From positions 25,650,288 through 25,714,287 of the forward strand of contig NC_092676.1 in NCBI RefSeq assembly GCF_964355755.1: a DNA stretch of 64,000 nucleotides, read 5' to 3'. Of this stretch, positions 38,001 to 50,381 are shown piece after piece. Origin of the DNA: Antedon mediterranea (Eukaryota; Echinodermata; Crinoidea; Comatulida; Antedonidae). The notes under the pieces are model-generated. The model was given only the letters and a program-made list of their open reading frames with translations, did not search any database and was not told the DNA's origin. Within the stretch, counting starts at the first letter, position 1, and every line of letters starts with the position of its first letter. Both the position numbers and the translations under genes were made by a program.

Positions 38001-39831
38001 GATGGTAGCTCCATGATCGTTAACGAGTTGGCCTCCAGCGTTGGCCTTTCTGTGAATGTAGACCCAGCACTTGTACGTGCTTTGCAATCTGAGAAAAGCA
38101 GTAAGTTGGTTTATATTTTTATTGATTATCCACATATTAAATCGACATTATTTACATCAACAAATTTGTAGTTAAGCTCTGTGTACACTATGAAAAAAAA
38201 GAAAAAAAAAACAAAAAAAAATTATGTTTTCACTAGTAAAATGACAAAATAAATGGTTAAATTCAACCAAAAATGCATTGGCTGGCAGCCAATTTGACAA
38301 TTTTTTGCCTTCAATTACATTTTTTCAGGTAAATACATATTTTTTCAATCCAATTTTTGGTCAAAGTGGATAACTATTATGTTGCATTAAAATGGAATAT
38401 TCAACAAAATTTTTTTAAGAATTATTTTTTCAGGGGGACAATACATCTTTAAGAATAAGAATCTTTCAATTACACCACACTATATTTTACTATAAAACCA
38501 ATAGAACGTAAATACAAACTCTTAGCATTCCTAATAAATTTGTGTTGTGATAGATTGCATAACTGACCCCAATTCTTAGTATAGCTTCAGACATCATAAC
38601 TTCCGATATTTCTGTGTATGTTGAACTAATACCTGTAAATTTAAGAATGGATTTTATTTTTTACAATGTACAATTTTTATTTCAGTTGACCCTGATCAAG
38701 ATTACAATTATTCGTGTCTCCTGATCGTGTTCATAGCGTTGAGCTTACGAACGCTAGCAAAGAGTGAACAGACAGTGTACAACTCTGTTCTGGATGCCCA
38801 CCCCAACAACAGCCATTGTCTAGCTAAGGCTATTAACACTATCGCAGCATCACTGTTTGTTATACACAATAAGAATGACACAGAAGAGAGACTTCAAGAA
38901 TTTCTTGCTGTGAGTGTAGATACTGTTCTGTTTATGTAACTGAGGGAAGAGAGTGCTAGGATCCCCACTTTTGAAAGACTATTAATATTATATGTTAGCG
39001 CTTTCCCTGTTCAAAACCATTGGTTAAAGCTCTGTTTACACTATCAAACTTTATGTGACAACAAATATGGTCATGATGATGTCATATCAGTACCGTATTT
39101 GGGCATATCACTACCATATTTGGGCAATTTTTGAGCTTAACTTAGAATGTTGTATCTGATCATAAAGACATATTTCAACATGCATGTGAATTATGAGGAT
39201 CTGGAGATTCCCTACCACTACTTTACAAATAATTATGTTAGGAGTTAAGAATTCCCCTCTCTACCATTACTTATGAATAAAATAATGATTTTTAATATCC
39301 TTGTTGTAGTTGGCATCATCAAGCTTACTTCGTCTTAGCCAAGAGACGGACAAAGTGTCAATGAAAGGTCGAGAGTCTGTCTACCTACTTCTGGATCAGG
39401 TACAGATCATTATTTTAGATATTATACAAGATTACATTATTATTATAGTCAGGGGCGCAGCCAGCGCTGAAATCAAGGAGGGGGAGTGTCAACAAATAAT
39501 AGAGTATTGTGCAGCAATTTGTATTGATACATCATTTGTTTCAATTTTTAAGTTGATAAAATTACGATTTTTTGTGAAGGGGATGATGTGTTCACATTTT
39601 TTTCTCTAAAAATTAGGGGGTCAGGACCCCTATGACCCCCACTCATGTATGAGATTGTCTTGTTGCAATACAGATTTGTTAAAATATTAAATTGTTGTAT
39701 CATCATAAAATTTTTTTTTTCCTTTTTAGATTGTGCAAGAATCGCCGTACTTAACGCAAGACTTGCTTGAATCCTGTTTTCCCTACGCTCTGTTGAGACA
39801 CGCCTACCACGCAGTCATACAACATGAATAA
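23050..39831 (+). CDS. NCKAP1: NCK-associated protein 1 (NAP1/HEM), WAVE complex subunit, 30 exons
   Basis: Scaffold subunit that pairs with CYFIP in the WAVE regulatory complex controlling Arp2/3 actin nucleation downstream of Rac. Exons: 23050-23154, 23698-23808, 23949-24041, 24240-24296, 24562-24704, 25336-25426, 26613-26750, 28414-28462, 29026-29179, 29634-29690, 29853-29949, 30066-30228, 30370-30461, 30873-30954, 31434-31638, 31925-32057, 32483-32530, 33503-33622, 33854-34002, 34451-34582, 35421-35536, 36067-36169, 36724-36854, 37147-37244, 37364-37457, 37739-37821, 37938-38100, 38686-38909, 39310-39399, 39730-39831. Total 3423 nt, 1140 aa (human 1128). Diagnostic stretches: [70 protein letters not shown]-like [24 protein letters not shown]. 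All junctions GT..AG and in phase. Exon 17 is an extra cassette. No frameshift seen; clearly a working gene. Confidence 0.97.
24794..24936. mobile_element. MITE-A copy in NCKAP1 intron 5
   Basis: Left end AGCTCTGTCTACATTATCAA, right end GATAGTGTAGACAGAGCTT. Confidence 0.9.
25129..25273. mobile_element. MITE-A copy in NCKAP1 intron 5
   Basis: Left end AAGCTCCGTCTACATTACAG, right end GATAGTGTAGACAGAGCTT, flanked by TA. Only about 190 bp from the previous copy. Confidence 0.9.
25791..25893 (-). mobile_element. 3' end of a LINE-like or SINE element, reverse orientation
   Basis: AAGATTCATCAAATTTTATT, CTCATCCATTTCTGTAAATT and CATTGCTTGCATTAAAAATT are the reverse complement of 13757-13860. Confidence 0.6.
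25925..26046. repeat. Two-copy tandem repeat of about 65 bp
   Basis: AAAATGACAATGCTGTGGGT...GGCTGGATCACAATGGAG and AAAATGACAATACTGTGGGT...GGCTGGATCTCAATGGAG lie head to tail. Confidence 0.75.
26163..26510 (+). mobile_element. 5S-rRNA-derived SINE in NCKAP1 intron 6
   Basis: Bases 26163-26274 are a diverged 5S rRNA: ACCGAAGTTAAGCGTC, GGGCCTGGTTAGAGCTTGGA, TGGGAGACCATCTGGGAATA and CGGGTGCTGTA follow each other at the spacing of eukaryotic 5S. The internal pol III promoter region (A box, intermediate element, C box) is the best-kept part. Downstream is about 230 bp of unrelated body ending in (AATAAA)n-like A-rich sequence, as in SINE3-class elements. The head carries many substitutions relative to 5S, so it is not a functional 5S gene. 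Confidence 0.8.
26764..26866. mobile_element. MITE-A right half in NCKAP1 intron 7
   Basis: Lacks the left TIR; begins at AAGTGATGTGCCCATATATG and ends GATAGTGTAGACAGAGCTT. It starts 13 bp after the exon 7 donor. Confidence 0.85.
27528..27640. mobile_element. Complete short element of the AGTAGAACTCC TIR family
   Basis: 113 bp bounded by ACAGTAGAACTCCT and AGGAGTTCTATTGT. The interior has degenerate CCCCTTAAAGG and CCTAAATAGGGG motifs and a G11 run. It is the compact form of the elements that carry minisatellites at 44.4, 47.9 and 55.05 kb. Confidence 0.75.
27832..28212. repeat. Minisatellite of about 50-bp units in NCKAP1 intron 7
   Basis: Roughly eight units of ATATGGAGATACAATTACTA plus TATATGGGCATTATGACATA and CCTTAATAACCAA, the last ones shortened. 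A single divergent unit is at 29518-29580. The word ATATGGGCAT is shared with the MITE-A core. Small open frames here are the repeat translated. Confidence 0.9.
28726..28780. repeat. Interstitial telomeric repeat
   Basis: About nine tandem (T)TAGGG units with variants TTAGGGG, TTGGGG and TTAGTG, in NCKAP1 intron 8. Confidence 0.92.
29226..29490. mobile_element. TIR element of the GGTTCCCACTAG family
   Basis: Bounded by AAGCGTGGTTCCCACTA and TAGTGAGAACCACGCTT. Relatives are at 31075-31197 and 44779-44946. GC-richer than the intron around it; the open frame inside is not conserved in the relatives. Confidence 0.75.
30545..30842 (-). repeat. Repeat with decayed tRNA-like module, NCKAP1 intron 13
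   Basis: Same order as 7371-7660: GTGATATATTGAA, TTGAAACGATAAAGAT, then CCAACCGAGATTCGAACCC ... CTTGATATGCAG ... TTAACCATTAGACCACTGG, a tRNA-like head on the minus strand with mismatched acceptor and anticodon stems. Confidence 0.75.
31075..31197. mobile_element. TIR element of the GGTTCCCACTAG family, diverged
   Basis: GGTTCTCATTAGAGAGGCAA and TTGCATTGCCTCTCTAGTGG are inverted ends. It lies in NCKAP1 intron 14. Confidence 0.65.
31681..31843. mobile_element. MITE-A copy in NCKAP1 intron 15
   Basis: Left end AAGCTCTGGCTACAATATCA, right end ACTATAGTGTAGACAGAG; three internal CATATCACTACCAT units. Confidence 0.88.
32483..32530 (+). CDS. NCKAP1: NCKAP1 exon 17: 48-nt in-frame cassette
   Basis: AATTGTTTCAG|AAAATGCCA ... 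GATTTG|GTAAGA encloses exactly 16 codons, [16 protein letters not shown], in phase 0-0. In vertebrate NCKAP1 the flanking sequences (CPEE and RHHIGDRS) are directly joined; here they are CPEE and RYHIGERS on exons 16 and 18. The segment can therefore be skipped without breaking the frame. The clean splice sites and non-random peptide argue for a real, perhaps alternatively used exon. Confidence 0.75.
34113..34278. mobile_element. MITE-A copy in NCKAP1 intron 19
   Basis: Complete, TA on both flanks, left end AAGCTCTGTTTACACTATCA. Confidence 0.92.
34625..35002. mobile_element. MITE-A copy split by a tRNA-SINE, NCKAP1 intron 20
   Basis: Left part AAGCTCTGTCTACACTATCA from 34625 to about 34756; right end CAGTGTAGACGGCTT at 34986-35002. 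The SINE lies between. Confidence 0.88.
34757..34985 (-). mobile_element. tRNA-derived SINE inserted in MITE-A
   Basis: On the minus strand it starts GAGTGAGTGGCCGAGCGGTT (perfect A box TGGCCGAGCGG), continues through GGTTCGAGGCTCACTCACTC (B box and acceptor-like pairing with the start), then a body with AGTCTTCTCGGATAAGGACT and TGTGTACAC..., ending GGTTACCCAGTATAAATATA. The head resembles a Ser/Leu-type tRNA with a long variable arm. Other copies: 56923-57268, 58470-58632, 59449-59546. Confidence 0.82.
35078..35285 (-). mobile_element. C-terminal remnant of a non-LTR retrotransposon ORF
   Basis: Minus-strand reading gives [13 protein letters not shown], a stop, then [20 protein letters not shown] and [19 protein letters not shown] followed by TGA. 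The R-x-R-x-x-x-x-x-Y...KDR..W+.LV pattern with a terminal AAD is the common C-terminal end of LINE reverse-transcriptase polyproteins. One internal stop and missing upstream sequence show it is dead and 5'-truncated. Confidence 0.75.
36531..36655. repeat. Degenerate CTATGT-rich simple repeat in NCKAP1 intron 22
   Basis: Irregular tandem of (TGCC)CTATGTGCC, CTATGTCT and CTACATGT units just before exon 23. Confidence 0.8.
38250..38452. mobile_element. MITE-B fragment in NCKAP1 intron 27
   Basis: CCAATTTTTGGTCAAAGTGG, ATAACTATTATG and terminal GGGGGACAATACATCTTTAA; the left TIR is absent. Confidence 0.75.
39027..39129. mobile_element. MITE-A copy, right end lost, NCKAP1 intron 28
   Basis: Left end AAGCTCTGTTTACACTATCA after TA; stops after two internal CATATTTGGGCA units. 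Confidence 0.85.
39447..39650. repeat. Dispersed repeat in NCKAP1 intron 29
   Basis: Starts AGGGGCGCAGCCAGCG and ends AGGGGGTCAGGACCCCTATGACCCCC. Such 'ggggcgcagcc ... gacccc' blocks are usual remnants of DNA transposons in marine invertebrates. No coding potential. Confidence 0.5.
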
Positions 39832-40723
39832 AACACACAACATTCACAGTTTATTAATATTGTGATTTGTAAATGATGAGCCGTGCATGAAAACCGATCC
39901 CCTGCATTTTTTAGTATAAATACGCTCTTTGTCAAACAACCCAGAAGCTGTTTAAAACTCTGAGAACTGATTTATGATATTATATGTAAGCTTAAAATGA
40001 ATTCTATAATACTGTTGAATATAAGGTACTACAGTGTTATTAGTAATAGGAATACCTTCTAGGCCCAACAGATTGTCCCCTTACAGGCCCAACAGATTGT
40101 CCCCTTACAGGCCAATTTGCACAGACGGACAGTAACTGTAATGCAAATTTAGAATCTGTTATTTCTTATACAAAACACAGACAGGGGGTTTCTGCTCATG
40201 ATAGATATAATTCTATTTGGGACAAGCTCTACGGTTTTCCAATTACCGTTCTTCTCGTCTGTGGGTATCCCCTGACTAGTGTCAAATTATATATCGCCTT
40301 TATTTCTCGGACAAGTATGTCGTCTCAATAAAAGTGTCACAAATGGGAGATTCTACTGTTTAATACAACAACGGATGTTTGCCCTTCATAAACAAATGTA
40401 TTACATTTGAATTTTACTCTTAACTATATTTAAACCTAAAATAAACTATTAATGTGTACAGTATAATGTAAATAAATAATAAGAACTTGGTACTTTCTAT
40501 CATTTTCAAGTATTTTATACTTTGATATATTTATAGATTTATTCATTTTTTCAAAATTTCACTTGGTTTTTTCTTTTACTAGATTTGTTTATATTTTGCT
40601 TTCTTCTTGAAATTAAAAACTATTTAATATAATTATAATTTTAACATTAATTTTTCAAAGTGTTTGTGTATATAATTTAAATTTCTGAAAAGAACAAATA
40701 ATTGTGTTGTAACCATTTGCTAT

Positions 40724-40862
40724 AAGCTCTATCTACACTATCAAACTTTATGTGAAAAAAAATGTATGTGCCCATATATGGACACGATGATGTCATATCA
40801 CTAACATATTAGGGCACATCACACTTTTATGTCAAACTATGATGATAGTCTAGACTAGGCTT
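40724..40862. mobile_element. MITE-A copy
   Basis: Left end AAGCTCTATCTACACTATCA; right end diverged (GATAGTCTAGACTAGGCTT). Confidence 0.87.
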
Positions 40863-41606
40863 ACTAAATTATGAAAGCAAATTTCTGTATTTAATATACT
40901 GTCACATAATTTCCTAGTAATGAATTATTCTTCCGTTAAAAAATGATGGTATTTTTTTTTGTCTTTATACGTAAAAGTTTTTAAAGAAATGTTTCAATAA
41001 TGTATATAGTCAATAAGGCGGAATAAAATAAATGTGACTAAATATACCTGAATGTGACTACGTTTTCTACTATAATGTATAAAGAAATTCACAAATAGAG
41101 GATTATACACAAATGAAGAGTTCCAATGCTCTGAGGTTTTGCAACCATCACAATAATTGGTTTGCAATGGTGATGATATTAGCAACATAATCTTTCGATT
41201 TATAATACTAATCAAATGGAGAAAATACATAACATATTCCATCCATCACCTTGTTTGTTTGAAAGCCTTTGGAGCACAATGTTTTTAGGGACAGAACATT
41301 ATAGTACGTACATAGACCTATGTTGAGGGCGCTAACATGTTTTTTTTAATGGAGTGAGTAATTATTTGGATTTCTCATTATTTGTAGATGGAGAGAGCTA
41401 GCTGAGGCCTACATGATTTTGTTGTTTAAAAGGGTATGTTTCCCCTTTTCATTTGGTTAAAAAGTATCTAATGTTGTACACCAACATTCGTTGATAATAG
41501 AAAATATGCATAACTAGATATACATTACAGGATAACGTCATAAATTATAATATTATGTAGACTACCTAGCCTATAATTAGGCCTAATAATCCATCTTCGT
41601 TGGGCT

Positions 41607-42189
41607 GGTTATCAGACGATCGGGACCACGGACGATCGGGCCCAGACGATCGGGACCACGGACGATCGGGCCCAGACGATCGGGCCCACTTCAAGACGAT
41701 CGGGCCCAAATCGTGAGACGGTGAAAGACGATCGGGCCCAACAAACAAGACAATCGGGCCAAAAACATTCTCGGAAAATTAAAAAAAATAAATATGCGAA
41801 TACAGACACAATAATAACAATCAAAATCAATCACATTTATTCATAAATCGAGAGTATTGGTAAGAAATTCTTAAAACCAGTTGTGTTAATAGGGGAAAAT
41901 TATGATAAATCAGAAAAAATCTAATTTATAACCTTTTTAATTAAAATCTTAATTACGCAAGAAAAGCACGTTGGCACTAAGTAAGCACTAGGAATGAAAA
42001 ATGATGAAATGTGGCACATTATTTTATATAACACAAAAGACTATCGGGACCAACTGGTAAGACGATTGGGCCCAACGTGGTTCTAAAAACACTGAACGAT
42101 CGGGCCCAACTGGTATGACGATCGGGACCACATTTTCTGGGCCCGATCGTCTTGGGCCCAATCGTCCGTGGTCCCGATCGTCTGTTCCC
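41607..42189. mobile_element. 583-bp foldback/Mutator-like TIR element with 9-bp target duplication
   Basis: Long terminal inverted repeats: CAGACGATCGGGACCACGGA... at 41613 matches the inverse of ...CGTCCGTGGTCCCGATCGTCTG ending at 42184, with one mismatch in about 31 bp. The left arm is extended by tandem copies of GACGATCGGGCCCA (41613-41760), more at 42045-42135. The 9-mer CGTTGGGCT flanks both sides (41598-41606 and 42190-42198). A 9-bp duplication with long, internally repetitive TIRs is the signature of MULE/foldback elements. The middle is AT-rich and non-coding, so it is non-autonomous. Confidence 0.8.
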
Positions 42190-42507
42190 CGTTGGGCTTT
42201 ACCACCCGCATATTTCTGCTGCTGCAGAAGTAATTTGCTGTGGTTGGTTGTTCCCCCAGTGCTAGGCTAAGTGATAACAATAATTGCTGTTTTTATACCT
42301 CCATGCATGATCCTTGAAAAATATAATATGAATATTTATTATTATTCTAACTAGGTGAACCTAAATAAATAAGACTTTTATTTGTAAGTGAATTTAAATT
42401 AAACCTAGGTATGTTTTTTTACTGTTTTTAGATTCTTAATCTTGTATCTTTTTAGATTTTTAGAAATTTATCATCGTAAACAAGTGTCGTGAATCGTGTC
42501 GTGAATC

Positions 42508-46987
<4,480 letters not shown>

Positions 46988-47225
46988 ACAAGAATCAGTT
47001 GTTGAGCCATGCAATCACTTAGTGAAGAGAGGTGGCCTAGCTTAGAGCAAGTACTGTACAATTAAACCTATGATAAAATGAACCCACCAGTTAACAATTT
47101 ACAGACAATTTTAAATACCAACAATCTATGAAATATACTCAAAATATTATGCAAGTGTAACAGAGATAGCTTAATTACAATAAGAGAATAAGCAGCACCG
47201 TGACAGAGCATTTCTTGGTCCAGAC

Positions 47226-47589
47226 TTACATCCTATTTTCCACTATGAAAATTTGTTCATGCGAATCAAAAGCGTCAGCTTATACACATGCGTATTCATG
47301 TTTCCATCTTCCAAATCCATCTCTGCGACAAATATTTAGTTCCTTGAGTTTTTTGCTTCAGCAAAATTGGTAGTTCGAATTGTTTCTACTTTTTGCAAAG
47401 CGACGAATTTGGCAACCAATCAGAACTCGGGAAATGAGCTATGATGCATTCATGAGCACTCATGCGAATCGAAAAAAGACATGCTATGAACATGAAAATC
47501 GCAGCTATTTGCTCTTGAGTGGAAGATTTTTTTTTCTGCGAAGCATTGAATTCGCTTGAACAAATTCACCTAATGGAAAATCGGCTTAA
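47226..47589. mobile_element. TIR element, about 364 bp
   Basis: Left TTTTCCACTATGAAAATTTG then TTCATGCGAAT; right ATTCGCTTGAACAAATTCAC then CTAATGGAAAATCGGCTTAAG. These are imperfect inverted repeats of about 40 bp. Non-coding. Confidence 0.7.
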
Positions 47590-47950
47590 GTCTCTATGAC
47601 TGATAAAGATCTGCAAGAAAAAAATGACAAATATTATTAGGTAAGGCTTATGGAAGGAAATACAATTTGACTGGAATATATTAACAAAAAGAAATTTAAT
47701 TTTAGTAGTTATCAATATTGTTTCGATATTGTCGTGTTTCTATGTCAAATTTTGGATGCTAAAATTCTCATAGATAATGATTTTGTTGCATATACAAAAA
47801 TGTAAATTTTAATGATTTTATTTATATTTTAGTTTATAGTTTATTTATTATGGTCCGTGTTTTATTGCAACTTTATATCGTAGCCTATTGGCATTTTGCT
47901 ATTTTTTAGTTGTGGACGTATCGTATAAAAATATTTATACAATTTTATAT

Positions 47951-48790
47951 ACAGTAGAATTCCTTTTAAGGGGAAACATTTGGGATCCAAATGTCGCCTT
48001 AATAGGGGAGTCCCATGAATAGGGTATTTTGCCCGTTCGTTTCACCGGAAAGTGTCCCTTTAATATAAGTGCACCCTGAATAGGTGTTGGCTGTAGTGTT
48101 AAACATATATTTCCCCTTGTTCATTTCACAGAAAAGTGTCTCCTGAATAGGAGTGTCTCCTGAATAGGAGTGTCTCCTGAATAGGAGTGTCTCCTGAATA
48201 GGTGTGTCTCCTGAATAGGAGTGTCTCCTGAATAGGTGTGTCTCCTGAATAGGAGTGTCTCCTGAATAGGTGTGTCTCCTGAATAGGAGTGTCTCCTGAA
48301 TAGGTGTGTCTCCTGAATAGGAGTGTCTCCTGAATAGGAGTGTCTCCTGAATAGGAGTATCTCCTGAATAGGAGTGTCTCCTGAATAGGAGTATCTCCTG
48401 AATAGGAGTGTCTCCTGAATAGGTGTGTCTCCTGAATAGGTGTGTCTCCTGAATAGGAGTGTCTCCTGAATAGGAGTGTCTCCTGAATAGGAGTGTCTCC
48501 TGAATAGGTGTGTCTCCTGAATAGGAGTGTCTCCTGAATAGGAGTGTCTCCTGAATAGGAGTATCTCCTGAATAGGAGTATCTCCTGAATAGGAGTATCT
48601 CCTGAATAGGAGTGTCTCCTGCATAGGAGTGTCTCCTGAATAGGTGTGTCTCCTGAATAGGTGTGTCTCCTGAATAGGAGTGTCTCCTGAATAGGAGTGT
48701 CTCCTGAATAGGTGTGTCTCCTAAATAGGAGTGTTCCCTGAATAAGGATGTACTGTCCCCTGAATAGGGGTGTCTGAAAGAAGGGGTAAA
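47951..48790. repeat. 17-bp minisatellite in an AGTAGAACTCC-family element
   Basis: Starts with the family end ACAGTAGAATTCC at 47951. Bases 48130-48745 are about 36 tandem copies of CTCCTGAATAGGAGTGT with variants ...GGTGTGT and ...GGAGTAT. Each unit contains the near-palindrome CTCCTGAATAGGAG, able to form a short hairpin. The 167-codon minus-strand open frame across it exists because 3 x 17 = 51 preserves frame; it is not a gene. No right TIR is evident. Confidence 0.93.
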
Positions 48791-48841
48791 AGAAGATTAA
48801 TTTTTAAATGGAGAGTGAACATGAGTTAGTTGCCAAGATGT

Positions 48842-49140
48842 CACCAGTGGCGTAACAGCTATGAGTGCTCACTGGCAAAACCCAGACGCCTCAGAGTATG
48901 AGCAGTCAACTACCCAGCGTTGGAGGGCCCCTTAGGAGTTCTTAACCCAGAGGCTCCAGAGAATGAGCAGTCCAATACAACTACCCAGCGTTGGAGGGCC
49001 CCTTAGGAGTGCTAAACCCAGGGGCTCCAGAGAATGAGCAGTCCAATACCACTACCCAGCGTTGGAGGGCCCCTTAGGAATGCTAAACTCAGGGCTCCAG
49101 AGCATGAGCAACCCAATACAACTACCCAGCATTGGATGTT
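48842..49140. repeat. Tandem repeat of about 75 bp, 3-4 copies
   Basis: Units contain CTACCCAGCGTTGGAGGGCC, CCTTAGGAGTGCTAAACCC and CTCCAGAGAATGAGCAGTCC. A single unit at 20884-21160 is interrupted by MITE-A. Confidence 0.9.
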
Positions 49141-50381
49141 CCTAAATTAAATCAAATTTAAAAAATCATGTCGTTACACCACCAATAAATAGAAATCATT
49201 ACAATACACCTTTTGACTGTTGATTTGTATGTATTCATTTGGCCACCGTAATACCTAATAGATACGTTATATAATAGAATCAAATGGGCATTTTATGAAT
49301 CCCATGTGTAATATATATTTCTGTACAGAATATTCAAAGAAATTATAATTTATATTATTTTATATTTTCATTATGCATTAATTTTCTTTTGTGGCATGTT
49401 TAAATTTTACGATTAAAAGATAAAGCAGTTTATGTAATTTTGTATACAGTGTTTTTGTGTTTCACAATTTGACATGTTGGACATGTACAGGTTTATTTGC
49501 CTTATTCCACAATACGAACGTATTTAAGGCCGTGTAATAAAATAACAAAAACAACATTCCAAAGAATTTTAATAAGTGCCGTCGCGCATCACAAATAAAA
49601 GAGCACAACATGCATTCTATATACAAAATGTGCAGAACTAAATAGATAATTGGAAGTTAAAAAGGTCATATACATGGCTGCAGTTGCGTGCGCAAATTTG
49701 AGTTTAGTGTTTACCGACCGACCAACCGACGACATAGTGGGATGTAGAGTTGCGTTTGCACGCGACTCGACTGGGAAGTGTACACTCGCCGAAAAAGCTA
49801 CCAGTGTCCCAGGCCGACCGCACCCTATCCACCGGAATTGGGCACAACTGACTAGTTATCTAACAAAAGGCCTGATAATATTAATCTGATATGTACATTA
49901 CAAGGGTTCAGTTTCCTCCATGGTCAGACTAAACTTTACATTTGCAGATAACCCGATATTGAACTGTATTCACGCGGCGTATTTGTTCAATTTTTGCATA
50001 GATTATTGGATTCTTTCCTACCGGGGGTTTTTCAGTAGGTGTACTGGGCGATCTCAAAAGAGGTAAAATTAACATTTATATTGTTGTTTTAAGACAAGAC
50101 TTTTAGCACTAGTTGCCGTTTTATATACGTACATTAGATCCTCACACAGTTTCCAAATCAGAACTATGCAACAGAAAAATTAGCATGTACTTTTTTGTGG
50201 CCGGCTGTGCAAGGAGATCTTCGAAATAAAATCCTGTACATGCCTTACGAATTACCACGTGTAAATCGAATTTAATAATACCGGCTTCATTCTTTCTGTT
50301 TCGTCGTGCTCAGATTATATAACAATTAATGTTACTTTGTGTATTTTTTTGTTATAGTTTACAGACTGAATAGGGTCCGAT

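Larger units (their letters stand above)
39832..42507. other. Spacer between NCKAP1 and TMEM50
   Basis: NCKAP1 3' UTR, a 27-bp two-copy repeat (AGGCCCAACAGATTGTCCCC, 40070-40115), a MITE-A copy and a foldback element, listed separately. No gene is supported. Confidence 0.5.
46988..50381. other. Spacer between TMEM50 and the glycosidase
   Basis: Repeat-rich: a TIR element, a large 17-bp minisatellite and a 75-bp tandem repeat, listed separately. An open frame at 49650-49889 has no recognisable product. No gene is supported. The final 300 bp are the likely glycosidase promoter and 5' UTR. Confidence 0.5.

Noticed and set aside
41566-41830. Two minus-strand open frames rich in GPDRP/ARSS repeats
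   Set aside because: They are the 14-mer arrays of the foldback element read in two frames.
48121-48624. 167-codon open frame on the minus strand
   Set aside because: It is a translation of the 17-bp minisatellite; three units make 51 bp and keep the frame open.
48130-48745. CRISPR-like array
   Set aside because: Units are contiguous with no unique spacers and the genome is eukaryotic; it is a minisatellite.
49650-49889. 79-codon open frame upstream of the glycosidase
   Set aside because: No recognisable family, no splice context, and it overlaps sequence resembling the GGTTCCCACTAG repeat family.
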